Below the pieces are notes generated by a model. It was given only the letters and a program-made list of their open reading frames with translations. It was not told the DNA's origin and did not search any database. 57,923 nt of DNA, taken from positions 1 through 57,923 of the forward strand of contig NZ_JAETGO010000057.1 in NCBI RefSeq assembly GCF_016765695.1, given 5' to 3'. Below, piece after piece: positions 15,897 through 23,962 of the stretch (position 1 is its first letter; each line of letters begins with the position of its first letter). This DNA comes from Sporosalibacterium faouarense (GTDB lineage: Bacteria > Bacillota > Clostridia > Tissierellales > VENL01). Both the position numbers and the translations under genes were made by a program.

Positions 15897-17078
15897 ATGA
15901 AATATAATTTTGATGAAATAATTGATAGGAGTAAATACAATTCTTTGAAATGGCTAGAATTAGATTCAAAGTTTGGAAGAGATGATATTTTACCTATGTG
16001 GGTGGCAGATATGGACTTTAAGAGTCCACAACCCATCATAGATGCAATTTGTAACAGAGCATTACATGGAGTATTTGGGTATACTACAAGAACTGAATCA
16101 TATTTTAAAACTATAGCTGAATGGATGGAAAGAAGACATAATTGGAATCCACCAGAAGAATTACTTGTTCATAGTCCAGGAGTAGTATTTTCATTAAGTA
16201 CTATAGTACAAGAATTTACTGAACCAGGAGATAAAATTATTGTTCAGCCTCCTGTATATTATCCATTTTATTCAATTATAGAAAATAACGATAGAAAAGT
16301 AGTACTTAATCCCCTTAAAAATTTAAATGGAAAATATGTCATGGATTATGATGATCTTGAGAGAAAAATAGATGAAAATGTAAAAATGCTAATTTTGTGT
16401 AGTCCACATAATCCTATAGGAAGGGTTTGGTCAAGGGAAGAGCTAGTTAAGTTAGGAGAAATATGTAGAGAAAATAATGTACGTATAGTGTCAGATGAAA
16501 TCCATTGTGATTTAGTACTTAAAGGATATAAACATACACCTTTTGGAACATTACCAAATAATCTATCAGATAATCTAATAACTTGCTTTGCACCTAGTAA
16601 AACTTTTAATATAGCAGGGTTGCAAGCCTCTGTCGTTTCATTTTCTAATGAAGGGGACTATGTAAGATATAATGAAGCACTAGATAAGCATCACTTTAAA
16701 AACAATAACTGCTTTAGCATAGCTGCAGTAGAAGCTGGATACAAATATGGAGAAGAGTGGTTAGAACAGCTTTTAGATTATTTAGAAGGTAATGTTGAGT
16801 TTTTAATAAAATATATAGAAGAAAAAATCCCGCAAATAAAAGTGCATAGGCCAGAAGGAACATTCTTAGCTTGGCTTGATTGTAGAAATCTCGAAATGAA
16901 TGCAGAACTTTTAAGTCACTTTATGATTAATAAAGCTAAGGTTGCACTAGATGATGGGTATTGGTTTGGAGAAGAAGGGAAAGGATTCATGCGAATAAAT
17001 TTTGCTTGTCCAAGGGGAATTCTTGAGGAAGGCTTAAGAAGGATAGAAGAAGCAATTTCTCAAAATGTGAACATATAA
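15897..17078 (+). CDS. patB: PatB/MalY-type PLP-dependent C-S beta-lyase
   Basis: Fold-type I aminotransferase-like enzyme, likely splitting cystathionine or cysteine S-conjugates to thiol, pyruvate and ammonia. Subfamily features: SLKWLELD, DDILPMWVADMDF, VSDEIHCDL and CFAPSKTFNIAGLQ with the PLP lysine; the C-terminal GFMRINFACP holds the carboxylate-binding arginine. About 393 residues from ATG 15897 after GGAGGGATTAATT. It could make homocysteine in methionine synthesis or degrade cysteine to sulfide. No sulfur-pathway genes adjoin it. Confidence 0.9.
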   Translation: MKYNFDEIIDRSKYNSLKWLELDSKFGRDDILPMWVADMDFKSPQPIIDAICNRALHGVFGYTTRTESYFKTIAEWMERRHNWNPPEELLVHSPGVVFSLSTIVQEFTEPGDKIIVQPPVYYPFYSIIENNDRKVVLNPLKNLNGKYVMDYDDLERKIDENVKMLILCSPHNPIGRVWSREELVKLGEICRENNVRIVSDEIHCDLVLKGYKHTPFGTLPNNLSDNLITCFAPSKTFNIAGLQASVVSFSNEGDYVRYNEALDKHHFKNNNCFSIAAVEAGYKYGEEWLEQLLDYLEGNVEFLIKYIEEKIPQIKVHRPEGTFLAWLDCRNLEMNAELLSHFMINKAKVALDDGYWFGEEGKGFMRINFACPRGILEEGLRRIEEAISQNVNI

Positions 17079-17153
17079 ACTACATAAAAGTATATTTGTT
17101 CTAATATGTTAAATAATATAAAAAACTAAAATCTAATAAGTATAGGTGAATGT

Positions 17154-17738
17154 ATGCTAAGGAAAAGAAAAAATTTATTAACTCAAATATATAGAAGGGA
17201 TCCCATTACTAATTGTCTTATAATAGAGGTGTCTTTAAATAAGTATAGCGATGTATTTAATGAATGGGATCCAGCTCCCTTTAAGAATAGGGACATAGAT
17301 CCAGATTTGAAAACATTTTTAGAGGATAGTTCTACAGATATTCCCCTTGAACTTCCTATTTGTTTAGAATTTCATATACCAAGATCTCGTTATAGTGCTA
17401 GGTCAGAGGAACAAGTAAAATCAGGATTAGAAAACAACTTTATTTTTATGATTCATACTATTATGAAAGAGGTAAGAAGAACTAATAAGAGGACTTTTTT
17501 ATATATTTTGATTTCCTTTGTATTTTTATTTTCAGCTTACTTTTTAAAAGGGAAGTTAAACATGAATGTTTTTCTATCAATCTTACTTGAAGGCCAGTTT
17601 ATAGGTGGATGGGTATTTTTATGGGAAGCTTTTTCATTATTTTTCTTTACCAATAATGATTTACGCAAAAAGCTAAAAACCTATAGAAGATTCTTAGATA
17701 CAGAAATAAGGTTTGTATATACTGAGTTAAATTCTTAA
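17154..17738 (+). CDS. conserved membrane protein of unknown function
   Basis: A 194-residue protein. Residues 1-115 are soluble and contain a distinctive stretch WDPAPFKNRDIDPDLKTFLE, then IPLELPICLEFHIP. Two hydrophobic helices follow (about 117-135 and 140-165), and a basic C-terminus comes last. I recall similarly patterned unnamed proteins in other anaerobes but know no function. ATG 17154 follows GGTGAATGT. It stands between the C-S lyase and a phospholipase-like gene, with a weak hairpin after it. Confidence 0.7.
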   Translation: MLRKRKNLLTQIYRRDPITNCLIIEVSLNKYSDVFNEWDPAPFKNRDIDPDLKTFLEDSSTDIPLELPICLEFHIPRSRYSARSEEQVKSGLENNFIFMIHTIMKEVRRTNKRTFLYILISFVFLFSAYFLKGKLNMNVFLSILLEGQFIGGWVFLWEAFSLFFFTNNDLRKKLKTYRRFLDTEIRFVYTELNS

Positions 17739-17759
17739 TAAACAGAGTTTATTTTATTT
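17737..17759 (+). terminator. weak terminator
   Basis: AATAAAC and GTTTATT with a three-base loop, then TTATTTC. The stem is short and AT-rich. Confidence 0.4.
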
Positions 17760-17840
17760 CTTAAAATTTACTTTGATTTATTAGGGATTTAACAATATAG
17801 AGGTAAACTATCATTAAATAGAGAAAAGGGGCTGTTATTG

Positions 17841-18425
17841 ATGATAGTTTTTACCCATAGATTAATGGCAAAGGTAGTGTTAGATTCATTAGAAAATATG
17901 TTTAATATTAAATTAGATAAGGGCTCTTTTACTTATGGAAATATAAAACCAGATATTGATAAGTCTTCAATTAAACAGTCTCATACAAAGCCTGATGCTT
18001 TGACTTTTATAATAGAACAGATAGATACAATAGAATCACAACAAAATAATGATATGACTATTAAATCACTGTCTTTAGAAATAGGGATAATTAATCACTT
18101 TCTATCAGATTTCTTTTGTAGTGTGCATAATAATGATATAACAAATATTTTAGATTTATTTAAGCATTTAAAGTATGAGATTAGTTTGCACAGGAAATTT
18201 AAAAAAATAAAAAGTAATATAAAATTAGAAACCCTATGTAAAGATGTACCAGATATTATGTTTGGTAACATAATAGATACAATACTAGCTATGGAAAAAG
18301 AACATTTAGAATCAGTAGGGAATATGGAAATGGATATATATTTTGCATTAAAGGCGTCAATTTTAATGGCAGCCTATTTGGCTAGTAATTTAATGGTTAA
18401 ATTAAAGGGAGAGTTAGTTGCATGA
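17841..18425 (+). CDS. zinc-dependent phospholipase C-like protein
   Basis: About 194 residues. The pattern fits the zinc-phospholipase C / S1-P1 nuclease superfamily: an N-terminal THRLMAKVV histidine, FTYGNIKPDI with a metal-binding aspartate, a mid-protein histidine, then GIINHFLSDFFCSVHNND with the H...D...H ligands. No signal peptide is visible, so it is probably cytoplasmic, unlike secreted toxins of the family. The substrate is unknown. I place the start at ATG 17841 (AAAAGGGG nine bases upstream) rather than the preceding TTG. Another, more diverged member of the same superfamily lies at 57154-57864. Confidence 0.75.
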   Translation: MIVFTHRLMAKVVLDSLENMFNIKLDKGSFTYGNIKPDIDKSSIKQSHTKPDALTFIIEQIDTIESQQNNDMTIKSLSLEIGIINHFLSDFFCSVHNNDITNILDLFKHLKYEISLHRKFKKIKSNIKLETLCKDVPDIMFGNIIDTILAMEKEHLESVGNMEMDIYFALKASILMAAYLASNLMVKLKGELVA

Positions 18426-18442
18426 TTTATAAATATTTAGTT

Positions 18443-18475
18443 CTGACTTATAAAGAGTCAGTTTTTTATTTTTTT
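18443..18475 (+). terminator. terminator before the antiporter operon
   Basis: CTGACT and AGTCAG form a short hairpin followed by TTTTTTATTTTTTT. It closes the phospholipase-like transcript. The next 180 bases hold the antiporter operon promoter, which I could not fix precisely. Confidence 0.8.
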
Positions 18476-18656
18476 GTAACAATTTAATATATCAATTTTC
18501 AGAAAACTCTGTTATAATTATAACAATAACGTACGTCAATTTCACCATCACTTTTTTATTTTGGAAATTCACTTCTTAATTTTCCCTTCTTTATGAATTG
18601 TTTAACATAATCATATTAAAATATATACAAGAAATCATTTTAGTCTGGAGGAATAT

Positions 18657-19142
18657 ATGCTAAAAAAATACATTCAAATATTTATTCTCATTATATTTTG
18701 GCTTATACTCACTGAGCAAATTACTTTAGAACGATTAGTTATAGGTCTGGTTGTTTGTTATGTAGTTTTTAGGTTTAACATGCCAAGGAAAATTTCCAAG
18801 ACTCCTTATGGATTACATATTTTAAGAAAGACATATTATTTATCTATCTATTTAATAATATTAATAAAAGAAATTTTCATAGCTAACTTTCATGTAGCCA
18901 AGATAGTGCTAAGTCCTAAAATGAACATTTCACCAGAAACAATAACCTTTAAAACAAACTTAAAATCAGATCTTAATAAGACAATACTTGCAAATTCTAT
19001 AACCCTTACACCTGGTACAATAACTGTTTCCTATACGGGGAATATTTTCAAGATTCATTGTCTTGAAAAAGACCGAATAAATGAAGTTTTTAACTTAAGG
19101 TTTGAGAAGATTCTTTTGAAAGTTGAGGAGTTATCTTTATGA
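18657..19142 (+). CDS. mrpE: Mrp/Mbh antiporter subunit MrpE (MnhE)
   Basis: A 161-residue small membrane subunit with two or three N-terminal helices and a soluble tail. The MnhE hallmarks are the stretch ILANSITLTPGTITVSY and the closing HCLEKDRINEVFNLRFEKIL. It is the first gene of the operon; ATG 18657 follows TGGAGGAATAT. The protein is a structural part of the cation/proton antiporter rather than the ion path itself. Its position corresponds to MbhA of archaeal membrane-bound hydrogenase. The next gene overlaps it by four bases (ATGA). Confidence 0.92.
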   Translation: MLKKYIQIFILIIFWLILTEQITLERLVIGLVVCYVVFRFNMPRKISKTPYGLHILRKTYYLSIYLIILIKEIFIANFHVAKIVLSPKMNISPETITFKTNLKSDLNKTILANSITLTPGTITVSYTGNIFKIHCLEKDRINEVFNLRFEKILLKVEELSL

Positions 19143-19402
19143 TAGAAAATGTTTTAATCATATCAATAATAGTCCTAGCTATTACAATGATTCTTTGTAT
19201 TATTAGAGCAATTAAGGGACCCACTTTGGAAGATAGATTAATGGCTGTTAACGTTATTAGCACTAAAACAGTCGTTTTGATTTCATTAGTTTCATTTATA
19301 CTAAAAGAAGAGTTTTTTATTGATGTTGTTCTAGTTTATGCTCTTATAAGCTTTATTTCTACTGTGATAATAACTAATGTTATTGAAAAGAGTAAGGGGT
19401 GA
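19139..19402 (+). CDS. mrpF: Mrp/Mbh antiporter subunit MrpF
   Basis: An 87-residue, three-helix subunit. The family core is IKGPTLEDRLMAVNVISTKT. It corresponds to MbhB in position. It starts inside the stop codon of the MrpE gene (ATGA overlap), which implies translational coupling, and ends four bases before the MrpG gene. Confidence 0.93.
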   Translation: MIENVLIISIIVLAITMILCIIRAIKGPTLEDRLMAVNVISTKTVVLISLVSFILKEEFFIDVVLVYALISFISTVIITNVIEKSKG

Positions 19403-19406
19403 TTGA

Positions 19407-19703
19407 ATGAAAGAAATATTAATAATAATTACATTATTTGGTGGATTGTTTTTCTTTGCAGTAGGAACTATAGGAATTTTACGACTTCCCGATTTTATTA
19501 CAAGAGTACATAGTGCTGCTAAATGTGATACTTTGGGAGCAGTTCTTTGTTTGACTGCTCTAATGATTTATAGTGGATATAGTGCTTCTACCTTGAAGAT
19601 ATTATTGATAATAATATTTCTTTGGATAACTGCACCCACAGCGACACATCTAATAGCAAAGGTTTCATATAAAAAAAAGGATAAAAAAACTCTAATGGAG
19701 TGA
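19407..19703 (+). CDS. mrpG: Mrp/Mbh antiporter subunit MrpG
   Basis: A 98-residue, three-helix subunit with the strongly conserved GTIGILRLPDFITRVHSAAK and CDTLGA. It corresponds to MbhC. ATG 19407 follows AAGGGGTGATTGA. The stop codon overlaps a possible GTG start of the next gene, although I prefer that gene's ATG nine bases later. Confidence 0.93.
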   Translation: MKEILIIITLFGGLFFFAVGTIGILRLPDFITRVHSAAKCDTLGAVLCLTALMIYSGYSASTLKILLIIIFLWITAPTATHLIAKVSYKKKDKKTLME

Positions 19704-19708
19704 ATGAC

Positions 19709-19948
19709 ATGAAAATATTTAGTATACTAATGCTTATGTTTCTAATAGGCTTATCAATTTCAGTTTCAGCAATTAAAAATTTATTCAGCGCTATTATTGT
19801 TTTTATGGTATATAGTCTTATAATGGCTATATTATGGCAACAACTAAATGCTCCAGATCTAGCTATAACTGAAGCGGCTGTTGGAGCAGGAATTACTACT
19901 GTATTATTTGTTCTTACCCTTAAAAAAATTAAGGGAGTGAAAAAATGA
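19709..19948 (+). CDS. MbhD-like subunit (DUF4040; stand-alone piece of MrpA)
   Basis: A 79-residue, three-helix protein matching the DUF4040 domain that in Bacillus is fused inside MrpA. The signature is WQQLNAPDLAITEAAVGAGI. I chose ATG 19709, eight bases after AATGGAG, over GTG 19700, which overlaps that site. The acidic residue in the AITEAAVG helix lies in the proposed ion path of Mrp and Mbh. It is a separate gene here, as in archaeal mbh operons. Confidence 0.88.
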   Translation: MKIFSILMLMFLIGLSISVSAIKNLFSAIIVFMVYSLIMAILWQQLNAPDLAITEAAVGAGITTVLFVLTLKKIKGVKK

Positions 19949-20220
19949 GAAAAATACTCGCTATTACATTAACAGTACTTATAATTTTCATTTTGCTTTT
20001 GGGAGTGAATGAATTACCTCAATTTGGAAAATCCGATAATCCAGCAAATAATTACATAACTAAAAGATATATTGAAAAAGGACCACAGGAGACAGGAGCC
20101 TTAAATATAGTATCAGCAATAATATTAGAATATAGGGCTTTTGATACATTCGTTGAGGCTATTGTATTATTTACGGCAATAATTTCAGTTATTATTGTCC
20201 TTAGAAATGTAGGTGAATGA
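19945..20220 (+). CDS. MbhE-like subunit (stand-alone MrpA C-terminal / MnhB N-terminal domain)
   Basis: A 91-residue protein with two membrane helices. Family features are the loop NNYITKRYIEKGPQETGALN and the helix start ILEYRAFDTFVEAIVLFTA. In Bacillus this domain closes MrpA; here it is a free polypeptide as in MbhE. It overlaps the upstream gene by four bases and runs into the following mrpB start region. Confidence 0.88.
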   Translation: MRKILAITLTVLIIFILLLGVNELPQFGKSDNPANNYITKRYIEKGPQETGALNIVSAIILEYRAFDTFVEAIVLFTAIISVIIVLRNVGE

Positions 20221-20224
20221 ATAT

Positions 20225-20644
20225 ATGAATAGTAAAATTCTTTTTGAAGTTAGTAGGTTGGTTATCCCTTTCATACAGGTTTTTGGAGCATATGTTATTT
20301 TACATGGGCACCTATCTCCAGGAGGAGGATTTGCTGGAGGCACAATTATAGGGGCTAGCCTTATACTATATAGAGTTATTTATGGAAAGACTGAAGCAGA
20401 AGAGAGGCTTACCTATAGTAAACTATTATCACTAATGTGTATTTCTTTAATAGCATATGGAATTCTTAAAGGATATAGCTTCATAACTGGTGGAAGTCAT
20501 TTAGAAGTCTTTAATATACCTATTGGAACACCTGGAAAACTATTAAGTGGTGGATTAATATTACCTCTTAATATTTGTATAGGAATAGTGGTTAGTGTAG
20601 TGATTTACTTTTTATTTAAATTGTTTTATGAAGGAGAAATATAA
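20225..20644 (+). CDS. mrpB: Mrp/Mbh antiporter subunit MrpB (MnhB)
   Basis: About 139 residues and four helices, with the family segment HGHLSPGGGFAGGTIIGAS. I place the start at ATG 20225, shortly after TAGGTGA; a GTG at 20213 lies inside that site. It corresponds to MbhF. The stop codon TAA overlaps the ATG of mrpC by one base. Confidence 0.92.
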   Translation: MNSKILFEVSRLVIPFIQVFGAYVILHGHLSPGGGFAGGTIIGASLILYRVIYGKTEAEERLTYSKLLSLMCISLIAYGILKGYSFITGGSHLEVFNIPIGTPGKLLSGGLILPLNICIGIVVSVVIYFLFKLFYEGEI

Positions 20645-21006
20645 TGCAAGGTATTATAACAAATTATTTTGAAACAGGTGCTATTATCTTATTTGGAGTA
20701 GGGTTTGTGACTTTGCTACTACATAATAATTTAATAAAGAAAATAATTGGAATGAATATAATGGATACAGCTATATTCTTATTTTTTATATCAAAGGGAT
20801 ATATAGAAGGTAGAGAAGCTCCAATTGTCAAAGAAATTAATGCTACAAAAGAAGGTTTTGTAAATCCATTACCAACTGGGTTAATGCTGACAGGGATAGT
20901 AGTGGCAGTTAGTATGACAGCATTTGCCTTAGCTTTAACTATAAAGCTATATGAGAAATATGGAACTATTGAGCTTAACGAAATAATGAAGATGAGGAGT
21001 GATTAG
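20644..21006 (+). CDS. mrpC: Mrp/Mbh antiporter subunit MrpC (NuoK-like)
   Basis: A 120-residue, three-helix subunit homologous to NuoK of complex I. The segment IKKIIGMNIMDTAIFLFFIS and the later PTGLMLTGIVVAVSMTAFAL are typical. It corresponds to MbhG. It shares one base with the mrpB stop and ends three bases before mrpD. Confidence 0.93.
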   Translation: MQGIITNYFETGAIILFGVGFVTLLLHNNLIKKIIGMNIMDTAIFLFFISKGYIEGREAPIVKEINATKEGFVNPLPTGLMLTGIVVAVSMTAFALALTIKLYEKYGTIELNEIMKMRSD

Positions 21007-21009
21007 TAA

Positions 21010-22476
21010 ATGATAATTAAAAGCTTCCCATTATTGACAATTATATTTCTTTTCATTACATCCTTTACTATGCCTTTATTCAAAAAGGATGTAATAAGTA
21101 AGAGATTAAGTTTTATAACTTTAAGTATTTCATCAGTAATATCACTAATCAGTGTTATTTATATAAAGTTCAATGGTGAAATATACTATCGTGTTGGACA
21201 CTGGGATGCTCCGTGGGGTATAGAACTTCATGTTGGCATTATTGAAGGAATAATTGGCTTGGTATTTACTTCAGTGGCTACTCTGGCCATTTGGTACTCA
21301 ATGTTTAGTCTAGAGAGATCTATGAAGGAAAGGATTGGATTTTACTATCTTTTAATTAATATTTTAATAGGCTCACTTTTAGGAATAGTTTATACCAATG
21401 ATCTGTTTAATGCGTTTGTTTTTATCGAGGTTAGTACAATAGCAGCATGTGGGATTGTTGTGATAAAAAATAAAAAAGAAAATATAAAGGCTGCATTAAA
21501 ATATCTCATACTTAGTATTTTAGGCTCAGGTCTAGTATTAATGGGAATAGCATTTATTTATTCTATAACGGGAAATTTGAACATGACATTTATACATAAT
21601 GAGTTGATAAAGATACATGGGCAGTATCAAAGTACAGTTTTAATAACTCTCGTCTTATTTACCATTGGTTTAGGGGTAAAGAGTGCAATGTTTCCCCTAC
21701 ATACATGGTTACCCGATGCCCATTCAAATTCGCCTGCATCGGCAAGTGCAATTCTCTCCGGACTTGTCTTAAAGGCATATGTTTTTCTGTTAATTAAAAT
21801 ATTATTTAGAGTTTTTGGACTTGAAATTATTAGTCAATATCCACTTTTAGATTTGATACTAATATTAGGCAGTGCAGGCATGATAATGGGGTCAGTCCTT
21901 GCTATTTTACAAAGAAATATAAAAAGAGTAATTGCATATTCAAGTGTGGCTCAAATGGGATATATATTCTATGGGATAGGATTAGGTAATGAGCTAGGAT
22001 TAGCCATGGCTATATACCATATTATTGGTCATGCCTTGACCAAATCAACTCTCTTTCTTTCCGTTGGTTCAATTATTGAACAAACCGGGAATCACAAATT
22101 AACTGATCTTAGAGGTGTAGGGAAAGAGATGCCAGTAACATTATCTATTTTTACAATTGGTGCATTTTCTATGGTCGGAATACCAATTTTACCAGGTTTT
22201 ATTAGTAAATGGTATTTTGCATTGGCTAGTATAGAGGCTGGGAAACTACTTTATCTAGGTGTGATTTTAGCCAGTAGCTTATTAAATGCATTATATTACT
22301 TCCCAATAGTTATAAATAGTTTTTTTGGAGAAGAGAACTTGAAAGGTAGAGTATATATGTCTAAGAACAAGCCTTTAAAGGAATTAGTTCCAGTATTAGT
22401 TTTAACCTTGTTAGTTTTTCTAATTGGAATATTTAATAAAGGAATAATAGATGCAATTCGATTAGACTTGTTTTAG
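21010..22476 (+). CDS. mrpD: antiporter-like proton channel subunit MrpD / MbhH
   Basis: A 488-residue, about 14-helix homologue of NuoL/M/N. The key membrane residues are present: a glutamate in FVFIEVSTIAACGI, a lysine in GLGVKSAMFPLHTWLPDAHS, and a lysine in LSGLVLKAYVF. It follows mrpC by three bases and corresponds to MbhH, the conserved proton path. Two further homologues follow, so the complex could have three antiporter-like subunits. Confidence 0.92.
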   Translation: MIIKSFPLLTIIFLFITSFTMPLFKKDVISKRLSFITLSISSVISLISVIYIKFNGEIYYRVGHWDAPWGIELHVGIIEGIIGLVFTSVATLAIWYSMFSLERSMKERIGFYYLLINILIGSLLGIVYTNDLFNAFVFIEVSTIAACGIVVIKNKKENIKAALKYLILSILGSGLVLMGIAFIYSITGNLNMTFIHNELIKIHGQYQSTVLITLVLFTIGLGVKSAMFPLHTWLPDAHSNSPASASAILSGLVLKAYVFLLIKILFRVFGLEIISQYPLLDLILILGSAGMIMGSVLAILQRNIKRVIAYSSVAQMGYIFYGIGLGNELGLAMAIYHIIGHALTKSTLFLSVGSIIEQTGNHKLTDLRGVGKEMPVTLSIFTIGAFSMVGIPILPGFISKWYFALASIEAGKLLYLGVILASSLLNALYYFPIVINSFFGEENLKGRVYMSKNKPLKELVPVLVLTLLVFLIGIFNKGIIDAIRLDLF

Positions 22477-22487
22477 GGGGTAGATAT

Positions 22488-23942
22488 ATGAGTAATACAG
22501 TTATGCTTATTCCTATGTTTTTTCCATTTCTAGCATCGACTTTGTTAGGAATGATAAAATTTGCTACAAAAGAGAAGAGAAATATTTTTGTAGCATCAAT
22601 TATAATAGCTAATTTTCTATTTTTATTATTAATAATATATTTAAAAGGTACTATTGATGTTCATTTATTCATGGTTAATAATTTTCTTGATTTATATTTC
22701 AAAATTGATAAATTAGGAATACTATTTGCTATGTTAGCTTCTACTTTGTGGATATTTACAGCGTTTTATTCATTTTCATACATGACACACGAAGGAAAGG
22801 AAAAAAGGTTTTTTGTGTTTTTTACTTTTACTCTTGGAATCACCATAAGTATAGCCTTTGCTGGTAACCTTTTTACCTTTTATGTATTCTATGAGCTATT
22901 AACTCTCTCTACCTTTCCGCTAGTTATTCATTCAGGGACTAGAGAAGCATTGGAAAGTGGAAAAAAATATTTAATATATTCCTTTGGTGGGGCAACTCTT
23001 GTCCTATTAGGGATGATTCTTTTGTTTTCCATAAGTCAAGATATGACTTTTATTCCAAATGGGGTTTTCAGAAATATATTTATAGATAATTCTAAGCTAT
23101 TATTATCAATATATATGATTTTGTTTATTGGTTTTGGAGTTAAAGCCGCTTTAGTACCATTCCATTCGTGGTTACCTTCGGCCATGGTAGCTCCTACGCC
23201 AGTAAGTGCACTTCTTCATGCTGTTGCTGTTGTTAAAGCAGGAGTTTTTGCCATAATTAGGGTTAGTTATTATATATTTGGATCGAAAACATTAGAAAAC
23301 ATTAACGGAAATCTTTACATAAGTTTCTTAATAATTTTTACTATATTACTAGGTTCATTACTTGCATTGCATCAGGAAAACTTAAAAAAAAGACTTGCAT
23401 ATTCAACTGTTAGCCAGTTAGGATATATTCTATTAGGAGTTGTATTGTTAAATGAGAATGCCCTTATTGGTGGCATATTACATCTAGTGAATCATGCATT
23501 TATTAAAATTTTACTATTTTTCTGTGCCGGTGCAATATATTTTACTACTGGTAAAAAGACAATTGGAGAAATTAAGGGGATAGGTAAAAAGATGCCTATT
23601 ACCATGTGGTGCTTTGCAATCGCAACGTTTTCTCTCATTGGTATTCCTCCTGCCAATGGATTTGTAAGCAAATGGTACTTGGCTGCAGGGGGATTGAATT
23701 CTAACAATGTTTTATTTGTAATTATTCTTTTAGTAAGTGCTTTTCTTACAGCTGCATATCTATTACCTATAGTAATAGCAGCATTTTTTCAAGGGGATAA
23801 AGATATAAATAATACCGAAAATGAGCCTCCCTTGAGTATGCTCCTTCCAATAATCTTATTAACAGCAATAGTGGTACTCTTAGGACTATTTCCTAATCAT
23901 GTTCTTAATTATATTGAGAGTATAGCAAAAACCATCGTCTAA
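22488..23942 (+). CDS. second antiporter-like (NuoM/MrpD-type) subunit
   Basis: A 484-residue multi-pass protein paralogous to its neighbours. It retains the glutamate in FYVFYELLTLSTFPL, and lysines in GFGVKAALVPFHSWLPSAM and LHAVAVVKAGVF, so the proton-transfer residues look intact. ATG 22488 follows AGGGGGTAGATAT. Its closest relatives are probably the extra antiporter subunits of Mbx/Mrp-like complexes; subunit naming is uncertain. Confidence 0.88.
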   Translation: MSNTVMLIPMFFPFLASTLLGMIKFATKEKRNIFVASIIIANFLFLLLIIYLKGTIDVHLFMVNNFLDLYFKIDKLGILFAMLASTLWIFTAFYSFSYMTHEGKEKRFFVFFTFTLGITISIAFAGNLFTFYVFYELLTLSTFPLVIHSGTREALESGKKYLIYSFGGATLVLLGMILLFSISQDMTFIPNGVFRNIFIDNSKLLLSIYMILFIGFGVKAALVPFHSWLPSAMVAPTPVSALLHAVAVVKAGVFAIIRVSYYIFGSKTLENINGNLYISFLIIFTILLGSLLALHQENLKKRLAYSTVSQLGYILLGVVLLNENALIGGILHLVNHAFIKILLFFCAGAIYFTTGKKTIGEIKGIGKKMPITMWCFAIATFSLIGIPPANGFVSKWYLAAGGLNSNNVLFVIILLVSAFLTAAYLLPIVIAAFFQGDKDINNTENEPPLSMLLPIILLTAIVVLLGLFPNHVLNYIESIAKTIV

Positions 23943-23962
23943 GTGGATATGGAGGTGAAATA

